Notes under the pieces: generated by a model
Seen by the model: the letters and a program-made list of their open reading frames with translations, nothing else
What the model was told of the DNA's origin: nothing
Databases searched by the model: none
Part shown: in pieces, positions 1 to 8,400 of the stretch
How positions within the stretch are numbered: the stretch's first letter is position 1
How the letters are laid out: every line of letters starts with the position of its first letter
Program-made: the position numbers and the translations under genes
Assembly (NCBI GenBank): GCA_002422725.1
Contig: DITE01000095.1
Span: 307 to 52,312 of the forward strand
DNA from: Bacteroidales bacterium UBA6192
GTDB lineage: Bacteria > Bacteroidota > Bacteroidia > Bacteroidales > F082
Direction of reading: 5' to 3'
DNA length: 52,006 bases

Positions 1-1621
1 GACTTGAAGTAAGCGTGACAGATTCACCCTGGCAAAGATTAGTTGGACCATCGGGTGTTATGATTACAATAGGCAAGGGATAAACTGTAACCGTTATGAC
101 TGCCGATGTGCCGCCACCAACACAAGCATCGCTTGTAGTAACTGAATAATTGCCCGAGCTGGTAACGGTGATGCTTTGGGTTGTTTCGCCAGTTGACCAT
201 AGATAAGTGTTGGCCGGGCTGGCTGTTAGCATAACTGATTCACCTTCGCAGAAGGTTAATGGTCCATTAGGAGTAATTATCGGTATTCCAAGAACATCTG
301 GCAAAGAAATATTTCCATCATGTATGGTTATTGCTCCATTTGTCGACAAAGCTCTCCCCACAAGGGTGTCACCATAAGCCATGCTGATCGCCCCGTTATT
401 GGCAACAAGTGTTCCCCTGAAAATGGAGTAACCACTGATGTCAGCCGCTCCTTCCACTTTCCAGTAAACATTACTGGATTGGGCTCCACCAAGCAATACA
501 ACATTTGAGTAGGTACTTGTGGTTAATGCACCATTGATTTGGATAACAAAAACGGCATCGGGGCTGCCCTGTGCGTCCAGAAAGATGGTGCCAGTCAGGT
601 GTGTTGCCGAATCCATGCAATACACATGAGGCGTAAGTATCTGGCCGTTTCCAAACTGTGCCGGATGCATAAGTTCAATATCACAAGATAAAGTATTCAG
701 GGCTGTATAAAGATTGATGATGTCCGAGGCCGCCTGATTTGTTGCTGCATCGGGTGGGGTATGAATGGTGCCGTTTACCAAAAGCGGGTCAAACCCAGCA
801 AGTGGTCCGTTGTTTGTTCCGATATCGCCAACAACATACGTGATTCCGGTATTGGTCATAGCCCCTACTGAAGTAAACAGGACAAAGCACTCTGTCGCAC
901 CCAATGGTGGTGCCAGAGGCCCCATCAGTATCGGGCTGCCGCAGCCAATTGGCGTGCTGGCAGATACAGTAGTAACTTCAACGGCTCCCACCATCGAAAG
1001 CGCCCTGCCTTCAAGATCATCATCTGTGGTAAGTGAGATTGCACCATTCACAATTAGATTGCCTTTGAATACCACATCTGATGCAAGGGTAACAGCCCCC
1101 TCGACTTTCCAGAAAACATTGCAGGCCTGGGTTCCATTGACTAATTCAATACTGGCACCCGGATCTGCTGAAAACGCCCCGTTCATCTGAAAAATGAAAC
1201 AAGCGTCCGGATCTCCTAAGCCATCCAGGGTGAGTATACCACTCAGAACTGATATTGTCGGGACACCGAAAACGGCAGGGGTTAAAACCTGCCCTCCCCC
1301 AAGCGCTATCCCTGGAAATTCAGTGGCAGCCTGACCACCTAAACTGTTGTAGGCAATATTTAAATCGAATCTGGCAGCGTCTGTCACGGCATCGCCGCTA
1401 TGCATCTGACCATTTACGTTACCAAAACCTGTCACCGGCCCTGAATTGGAGCCAACATTTCCTGTGATTTGGGATATACCCACATTCGTAACAGCTCCAC
1501 TTGATGTGAACAAAACAAAGGTAGATGCAACACCCAGGTCGGGTGCAATCTGACTTAGTGTAATGATTGGCATTAACAACAGTATCGCTGCTGTTAAGGC
1601 ATATTGTAAAGTCTTTTTCAT
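1..1621 (-). CDS. DUF3494 ice-binding-like adhesin, second copy (3' end outside window)
   Basis: The gene starts at the ATG complementary to 1619-1621 and is still open at base 1, so the C-terminus is not visible. The translation opens MKKTLQYALTAAILLLMPI, a signal peptide ending near SQ/IAPDLG. Two DUF3494 (ice-binding-like beta-solenoid) domains follow at about residues 25-230 and 240-440. Then come Ig-like repeats of the FCEGESVMLTASPANTYLWS type; the window edge falls in the second. By eye it matches the full-length adhesin at 5409-10049 over its whole visible length with scattered substitutions, and the promoter is also conserved. By analogy it should be a T9SS-exported cell-surface protein. 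DUF3494 proteins bind ice or act as adhesins; which applies here cannot be told from sequence. Confidence 0.88.
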   Translation of the reverse strand, partial: MKKTLQYALTAAILLLMPIITLSQIAPDLGVASTFVLFTSSGAVTNVGISQITGNVGSNSGPVTGFGNVNGQMHSGDAVTDAARFDLNIAYNSLGGQAATEFPGIALGGGQVLTPAVFGVPTISVLSGILTLDGLGDPDACFIFQMNGAFSADPGASIELVNGTQACNVFWKVEGAVTLASDVVFKGNLIVNGAISLTTDDDLEGRALSMVGAVEVTTVSASTPIGCGSPILMGPLAPPLGATECFVLFTSVGAMTNTGITYVVGDIGTNNGPLAGFDPLLVNGTIHTPPDAATNQAASDIINLYTALNTLSCDIELMHPAQFGNGQILTPHVYCMDSATHLTGTIFLDAQGSPDAVFVIQINGALTTSTYSNVVLLGGAQSSNVYWKVEGAADISGYSIFRGTLVANNGAISMAYGDTLVGRALSTNGAITIHDGNISLPDVLGIPIITPNGPLTFCEGESVMLTASPANTYLWSTGETTQSITVTSSGNYSVTTSDACVGGGTSAVITVTVYPLPIVIITPDGPTNLCQGESVTLTSS

Positions 1622-1650
1622 GATTGAATTTATCAGATATGGGGACAGTA

Positions 1651-1658
1651 CAAAATTA
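1651..1658 (-). promoter_or_regulatory. -7 promoter element of second adhesin copy
   Basis: Minus strand reads TAATTTTG, a match to the Bacteroidota TAnnTTTG element, 29 bp before the start codon. The same element and its flank occur in front of the paralogous adhesin at 10080-10087. Confidence 0.55.
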
Positions 1659-1780
1659 TTTTAGCATGATTGCTAAAGCGTTACACAACTTGGTGTATTA
1701 GTTACATATTTTGCGGTTAGATTTTCCAATTAGCGATGAGGTTTCTTCGTGACTTTTTGGGAAATTCAATACTACTCCAT

Positions 1781-1816
1781 AAAAAAACCGTCTCAAAATG
1801 ATTCTTGAGACGGTTT
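1781..1816 (-). terminator. Intrinsic terminator of the adhesin-porP-porE-like operon
   Basis: A 12-bp perfect stem (1785-1796 with 1805-1816, core CCGTCTC/GAGACGG) encloses an 8-nt loop. On the minus strand it is followed by seven T (complement of 1781-1787). It lies 54 bp after the stop of the gene at 1870-4386 and separates that operon from the second adhesin copy. Confidence 0.85.
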
Positions 1817-1869
1817 CTGCATCCTTCAGGATACGTTCATACACATTTTAGTGGACGATCATGACCTGA

Positions 1870-4386
1870 TTATTTACCGGGAACAATGTCGATGATAACG
1901 GTCCTGTTGTAAAAACGTTCTTCCGGAAGGTTATTGTCAAATTGTGACAGACTCTCATCTTCACCAAAACCAAATACTTCAAACTTCACATCCTTTCTGC
2001 CGGATTTTGACAATGCATTTTTAATAATCTGCTCAGCATCTCTGGCACGTGCCAGCGATAATTGCTGATTGAATTCTTCTGTACCAATAATATCCGTATA
2101 ACCATGAATATTCACTGTAGCATTATCCGGAATTAAGGGTGCTACAATCTCGGTGAGGTATTTCTCGTAAATTCTGATCGATTTTGAATCGTTGAATTCA
2201 TAGATCACACTGAATCGCATGCCCTCCTGGCCAGTTGGTGGAGTCCAGAGTGCCATATGTACAGGCACTTCTCTGGTCACAACCTTATTGGTTTTTGTTT
2301 GCCCAACCATGGTGACTTTGTAGTCAGCTTCCAGTCTTTTGTTTAAGATGGATTTTCCGGGCAAGCTTACAACTTCCTGACTGTAAGGTCCAAACTTTTG
2401 CACTGTACCCTGTTCATCCATGATTTCCAATGACCATGAGGTAAGATATTCTTCTGCTCCCTCAACATGGAAAGTCACATAGCTGTCGAGTGGTGCTTCC
2501 TGTCTGGTTATAATTGTAACCGGCTTCAAAGGAGCTTCGGGTCCACTCTGGAATTCCATGAGCAGGGCCGGTGAGCCGCTTTCGATGGAAACCCTGCGGT
2601 CACCTTGACGGAGCAGTTCGAGTTCAAGCTCGCCACCTGGCTGTTCAGAAGGCAGCTTTGGCTTTGATCTGCCTTCAATTTTGATCCTCGAAGCTTTAAT
2701 ACTGAATATATCTGTGAGATATTTCCTGACGGATTCAGCCATTAATTTCCCATCTTCAGGGCCTTTTTCCGATGATCCTACCAGGGTAATAGTCGACGAT
2801 GGATTTTTACCCATGCGGTCGCCAAGGATGTTCAACACGTTATAATAAACAATCATCTGTTGCTTCGATCTGGCTTTCAGCGTATTGATTGAATAAACTT
2901 CCAGATTGTCCTCTTTGAATTCGCTCACCTGATTCTTCGACAGCATGATGTACCTTGAAGGAATTTCGGTGGAGCCCAGATCAAAGAATATGTAATTGCG
3001 CAATGGGAAAGTTTCTCTAACCCTGCGATCTGATGGAATGTTTCCGGGAGAATTCACCCAGAACTTAATGTCAGAATCGTCGGCTGGTCTATAGCCTATT
3101 GTATAGATACTGGTTATTACATCGCTGTCTTTCAGGTTGAAATAATAAATATCATCATCACCAACTCCGTTTTCATAACGGTTGGAGGAGATGTAACCTG
3201 TTTTACCGCTTTCCAGAAACGCAATGGCAAAGTCGTCCGTGTAAGAATTAAAGGGGTATTTCATGGGTCTCGCCTTGTCAAAAGCGTTACCATTTTTCAA
3301 AGCCACACAAATGTCCAGACCACCAAATCCCTGATAACCGTCCGAAGCGAAGTAAAAATTGCCTTCAGCATCCATACTGGGAAACTTTTCGCGGTTAAAA
3401 GTATTGATGTTTGGTCCCATATTGATAGGTCTTCCCCAGCCATTGTTTTCGCGGTTGCAGTAATAGATATCCGTTTCGCCGTAACCACCTGGCATATCCG
3501 AAACAAAGTATAACCTTGATCCATCAGGAGAAATAAAGGGGTTTGCCACCGAATACAGATCGTTGTTGAGTGCGAAGGGCACTGTTTCGGTCCAATTGCC
3601 GTTCTTGAGGGTCGACATGAAGATTTTGTTTCTCTCGATCTCAAGGGTTTTCTTTTTCTTCCCTTTCAGATCTTTTGCAACCTGTGACATATAGATGGTG
3701 TCGAAATTTTTCGTGAAACTTGCCGGGCCACCGTGATACTCTCTGTAGATATTTTTCCCGCCAAAAGGTTCTACCTCAACAAAATCGGAATCATTTTCAC
3801 CTTTTTTTGCATGGTAAATATCCAGAAAATAGCCACCGGTACGTGCATAAATGTTATCATGTCCGGGAGATTTACGCGATGTTGTGAATGTTAGTCCATC
3901 CTTATGGACGACGGGTGAGAATTCGGCTTCACTCGTATTCAGGCTGGCAACATTGTTCAGTATAAATGGCTCATCCCATTGATGGTCTTCTCTGACAATA
4001 TCAATAGAAGCACTATAGAATTTACCTCTCGGATCGGATGGCATTAACTCATTGTATTTGTTAAAAGCCACCTTTGCCTGATCATACTTGCCATTGTTTT
4101 TCAACACCTGACCATAGTTCAGATAGAACTCCGGTTTGCTGTAGGTTCCTGCAGCATTAACTTTGTCATATGCTGCAAGTTGTTCTTTGTAAAGATTCAT
4201 TTTCCGGTAACATTCGCCCAGTTTAAAGTAAATATCAGCACTGGGGTTTTTTTCGGCTTCTTTTTCGTAGAGTTTTGATGCGCGGTAATATTCCCAGCGA
4301 TCAAATAGCTGATCTGCCTTTTTTGTTTGTGCATAGGAGGTCAGGCACAACAAGGCTGCAATAATAAGAATAGATGTCCTTTTCAT
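1870..4386 (-). CDS. PorE-like T9SS outer-membrane/periplasmic protein (TPR, PD40 propeller, OmpA)
   Basis: 838 aa with signal peptide MKRTSILIIAALLCLTSYAQ. TPR-like helices lie at about 25-125. A WD40/PD40 beta-propeller lies at about 145-420, with blades such as SPDGSRLYFVSDMPGGYGETDIYY. An OmpA-like peptidoglycan-binding domain is at about 735-838 (VNIHGYTDIIGTEEFNQQLSLARA). A second OmpA-like segment is visible at about 465-610 (NYIFFDLGSTEIPSRY, later TLVGSSEKGPEDGKL). TPR-propeller-OmpA is the architecture of PorE, which anchors the type IX secretion apparatus to peptidoglycan. Here it is the third gene of an operon with an adhesin and PorP/SprF, so it more likely serves that cargo than being the sole housekeeping PorE. 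It starts 24 bp after the porP-like stop. Confidence 0.8.
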   Translation of the reverse strand: MKRTSILIIAALLCLTSYAQTKKADQLFDRWEYYRASKLYEKEAEKNPSADIYFKLGECYRKMNLYKEQLAAYDKVNAAGTYSKPEFYLNYGQVLKNNGKYDQAKVAFNKYNELMPSDPRGKFYSASIDIVREDHQWDEPFILNNVASLNTSEAEFSPVVHKDGLTFTTSRKSPGHDNIYARTGGYFLDIYHAKKGENDSDFVEVEPFGGKNIYREYHGGPASFTKNFDTIYMSQVAKDLKGKKKKTLEIERNKIFMSTLKNGNWTETVPFALNNDLYSVANPFISPDGSRLYFVSDMPGGYGETDIYYCNRENNGWGRPINMGPNINTFNREKFPSMDAEGNFYFASDGYQGFGGLDICVALKNGNAFDKARPMKYPFNSYTDDFAIAFLESGKTGYISSNRYENGVGDDDIYYFNLKDSDVITSIYTIGYRPADDSDIKFWVNSPGNIPSDRRVRETFPLRNYIFFDLGSTEIPSRYIMLSKNQVSEFKEDNLEVYSINTLKARSKQQMIVYYNVLNILGDRMGKNPSSTITLVGSSEKGPEDGKLMAESVRKYLTDIFSIKASRIKIEGRSKPKLPSEQPGGELELELLRQGDRRVSIESGSPALLMEFQSGPEAPLKPVTIITRQEAPLDSYVTFHVEGAEEYLTSWSLEIMDEQGTVQKFGPYSQEVVSLPGKSILNKRLEADYKVTMVGQTKTNKVVTREVPVHMALWTPPTGQEGMRFSVIYEFNDSKSIRIYEKYLTEIVAPLIPDNATVNIHGYTDIIGTEEFNQQLSLARARDAEQIIKNALSKSGRKDVKFEVFGFGEDESLSQFDNNLPEERFYNRTVIIDIVPGK

Positions 4387-4410
4387 TGGATTATGTATAA
4401 GTTGATTTAT

Positions 4411-5358
4411 TTAAAAGAACCTTGGGCTCGACATTTTTGTCTTAAAGCGACTGATATCCCATCCCAGCATAAACTCATGGGTTCCGCTGTTGTAATCACC
4501 TGTACGATCCAGGTAATAGTCATAAGAATAACCGATTCGTAGTGAGGGGGAAATGGCGAACTCAAGCACGCCGATGAGCATATTGTCCGAACCGGGCATA
4601 TTCACTCGCTTTCCGGTTCGGAAACCAGCACCAATGAACAATTTACGGTAGAAGATAAATGAGGCATTAAGCTCACTGACAAATGGTCCCCCTTCAACGA
4701 ATTTTAAGAGGACAGAGGGTCTGAAATCAAAATTTTCGCCCATGGGCAATACTATCCCCGATGTGAGATAGTATTGTCTGTAGAAGCGGGCCCGATCAGC
4801 TTTCTCAGCATCGGTAAAACCCCATTTTGACTGAAGCAGGTGGTTGGCACTTAACCCTAAATAGAATCTGGGTTTGTAGAAGTATAAACCAGCACTGGCA
4901 TCGCCAACCCAGCTTGAAGAGGCGTTTCCTTTAAATGATGGGTCATTTTCGTCGTCTATGTCAATATCGTCCCAGTCAATCCGCAGATTGTTCAGCATAC
5001 CCGAAATCCCGAAGGAAAGGATGCCCTGTTCACTAACAGGCAGATGATAGGCATAAGTGAGATTCAGTCCTGTGTTTTTTAGCGGACCCGCTACATCGTT
5101 GTAAAGTTGCAGACCAAGGCCTACATTCGATTCCGGGATTGCGCTGTGAACACTGACCGATTGGGTTGTTGGCGAGCCGGTCATTCCGGACCATTGGCTA
5201 CGATGAACCGCTGTTCCAGAGAAAACCTCTCTGCTTCCGGCATACCCGGGGTTGATATACACCGGGTTGAAGAAATACATGGAAAAACCGGCATCCTGTT
5301 GTGCAATAGCACCTAAGGAGAGTAGTCCCATTAATATTGCTGTAATTGTTATTTTCAT
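4411..5358 (-). CDS. PorP/SprF family type IX secretion membrane protein
   Basis: 315 aa with signal peptide MKITITAILMGLLSLGAIA. The N-terminus has the family motif FFNPVYINPGYAGSRE and then HRSQWSGM; the rest is alternating beta strands of an outer-membrane barrel, ending in a short basic tail. PorP/SprF proteins are dedicated outer-membrane partners for T9SS cargo with type B (CHU_C) C-terminal domains, and SprF is needed for export of SprB in Flavobacterium. The preceding gene, 50 bp upstream in the same direction, encodes such a cargo, so this protein is probably its secretion or anchoring partner. Confidence 0.9.
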   Translation of the reverse strand: MKITITAILMGLLSLGAIAQQDAGFSMYFFNPVYINPGYAGSREVFSGTAVHRSQWSGMTGSPTTQSVSVHSAIPESNVGLGLQLYNDVAGPLKNTGLNLTYAYHLPVSEQGILSFGISGMLNNLRIDWDDIDIDDENDPSFKGNASSSWVGDASAGLYFYKPRFYLGLSANHLLQSKWGFTDAEKADRARFYRQYYLTSGIVLPMGENFDFRPSVLLKFVEGGPFVSELNASFIFYRKLFIGAGFRTGKRVNMPGSDNMLIGVLEFAISPSLRIGYSYDYYLDRTGDYNSGTHEFMLGWDISRFKTKMSSPRFF

Positions 5359-5408
5359 GGCTTCAATTATTATTATTTTTTACTTTATGGCATTTATGAT
5401 GTTGGTAA

Positions 5409-8400
5409 CTACCTTTTAATGAATACCCAACCTGTTTTTACGATGTTGTTGTAGTTGATGATATAGTAGTAGGTTCCATCGGGCATTTCGTCACCATCCA
5501 TATTCTTGCCTTCCCACTTAACGGATTCGTTGTTGTAGTTAACACCTTTCCATACTTCATTGCCCCAACGGTTGATGATGAGCACCTCGTTGTTTGTGTA
5601 GTAACTGAGCATAGGAATCTTCCAGTAATCATTGTAGCCATCACCATTGGGTGAGTAACCATTGAAAAACTCGAATTCCAGAATCGGGGTTGTGGTGATC
5701 ACAGCTGTGGCAGTGTCTGATCCGCAACCATTTGTCGCAGTCAGGATAACTGTATAGGTGCCTGCGGCTGCATAAATGTTGGTTGGATCAACAGATGTGG
5801 AAGTCTGACCATCGCCAAAATCCCAGACAAATGATGTCGCATTCACCGAAGTGTTTACAAACGAATAGGTAAGTGATCCTGTTTCGCTCGAAGTAAAGCC
5901 TGCAATAGGCAAAGGATCCACCATGATCGTTGTTGGTTGTGAAGTTGCAGAACAGTTGTAAATGTTTGTTACCGTTACAAAGTAATCTCCCGATGTTTCA
6001 ACAACAATACTTTGTGTTGTTTCACCAGTGGACCACACATAACTTTCGCCAGGACTTGAAGTAAGAGTTACTGAACTCCCCTGACAAATTGTTACAGGGC
6101 CTTCGGGACTAATGTTGGCAAGAGGCAACGGATTCACAACAACAGTTACACTTGCAGAGGTAGCTGAACAATTGTCGCCATTGGAAACGGTTACAAAATA
6201 GACACCTGAAGTGGTAACAACAATGCTCTGGGTAGTTTCACCTGTTGACCATAAATAAAGGAGCCCCGGGCTTGAAGTAAGGGTAACTGAGCCACCCTGA
6301 CAGAATGTTAATGGCCCGAAAGGCGTAATGATGGCATCAGGAACAGGTAACACTGTGACAGTTGTGATGGCTGAAGTAGCCGAACAACCATGAATGTCAG
6401 TTACGGTAACGAAATAATCACCTGAATTTTCAACAAGGATGCTTTGTGTTGTTTGTCCATTCGACCATAAGTAGGTCATAGCAGGACTCGAAGTAAGTGT
6501 TACCGATGAGCCTTCGCAGAATTCAAGCGGGCCATTGGCAGTAATGATTGCATCGGGCAACGGATACACGGTAACCGTAGTGATTAGTGAAGTGGCCGAG
6601 CAGTTGAAACCATTGCTTACTGTGACGAAATAATCGCCTGAATTGGTTACCAATATGCTCTGCGTTGTCGCGCCTGTTGACCAAAGATAACTGGTTCCCT
6701 CACTGGCAGTTAACAGCACCGAACCTCCTTCACAAAACGCTAATGGACCATTGGGTGTGATGATTGCATCAGGAACCGGTAACACATTGACCACTGTTAT
6801 GGCTGAAGTAGCCGAACAACCATGAATGTCAGTTACGGTAACGAAATAGTCTCCTGAGTTTTCAACAAGGATGCTTTGTGTTGTTTGTCCGTTCGACCAT
6901 AAATAGATTGAAGCTGGACTGGAAGTCAGTGTAACTGATCCACCCTCACAGAAAGTTAACGGGCCATTGGCAGTGATTTCAGCCAAAGGCAGCGGGTAAA
7001 CAGTCACAGTGATAGGATCCGAAATGGCCGAACATCCAAACTCGTCGGTAACAGTGACGAAATAGTTACCTGATGTTGACACGGTTATGCTTTGTGTTAT
7101 CTGACCATTCGACCATAAATAGGTTGTCGCCGGACTTGAGGTAAGTACAACGGATTCACCCTCGCAGAAGCTTGTTGGACCATTTGGGGTGACAACAACT
7201 ATCGGTAGGGGGTGAACAGTAACTACTGTTGGCTGCGATGTTTCTGAACAACCAAATGAATTGGTTACAGTTACTGTATAAACCCCTGAAGTATTGACCA
7301 TAATGCTCTGGGTAGTTTGTCCGGTTGACCATAAATAGCTAACCCCTGGACTTGATGTGAGCATCACCGATTCACCTTCGCAGAAATCTGTCGGGCCATT
7401 TGGAGTGATTGTAGCAATGGGTGAAGGATAAACAGTTATGGTTATCGGCTCAGACGTTGCAGAACAGCCGTTAAGGTCGGTAACAGTGACTGTGTAGTCA
7501 CCTGAAGTTTGGACAGATATTGCCTGTGTTGTACCGCCATTCGACCAGGCGTAAAGTATCGCCGGACTCGAGAGGAGGGTTACTGAGCCACCTTCACAGA
7601 ATTCGGTTGGTCCGAGTGGGGTGATTATGGCAATTGGCAATGGATAAACCGTAACGATCGTAATAGGCGAGGTGCCTGAACAACCATTTATATCGGTCAT
7701 TGTTACGGAGTAACTTCCGGCCATAGTTACCAGAATACTTTGCGTTATCGCACCGGTTGACCACAGGTAACTCTCGCCCGGACTTGAAGTAAGCGTGACA
7801 GATTCCCCATCACAGAAAGCAAGCGGACCGTCAGCGGTAATCGTGACAATTGGCAATGGATTTACGGTTACAACCGTTATGGGCGAAGTTGCCGAACAAC
7901 CATTGATATCAGTTACTGTAACTGAATAATTACCGGATATGCTCACTGTAATACTTTGCGTTATCGCGCCATTTGACCACAGATAACTAACAGCAGAACT
8001 TGATGTAAGCACAACAGATTCGCCCTGACAGAGATTTACTGGTCCATTGGGTGTTATGGTAGCAATTGGCAGAGGATAAACAGTAACAACAGTTATAGCC
8101 GATGTGGCTGAGCAATTAAAGGAGTTGGTCACTGTAACTGAGTAGTTACCTGAATTGGTCACTACAATACTTTGTGTAGTTTGTCCATTCGACCATAAAT
8201 AGGAGTCACCCGGACTCGATGTGAGTATAACTGAATCACCTTGACAAAATGAAGTTGGCCCGTCAGGGGTTATGACAGCAATTGGCAAAGGATTCACCGT
8301 TACAACGGTAATGGGCGAAGTTGCCGAACATCCATTTATATCCGTTACGGTAACTGAATAATCACCTGAAGTGTTCACATTGATACTTTGAGTTATTGCA

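Noticed and set aside
765..1190. 141-codon plus-strand frame, and its twin at 9196-9618
   Set aside because: Both lie antisense within the duplicated DUF3494 coding region; conservation follows from the sense strand.
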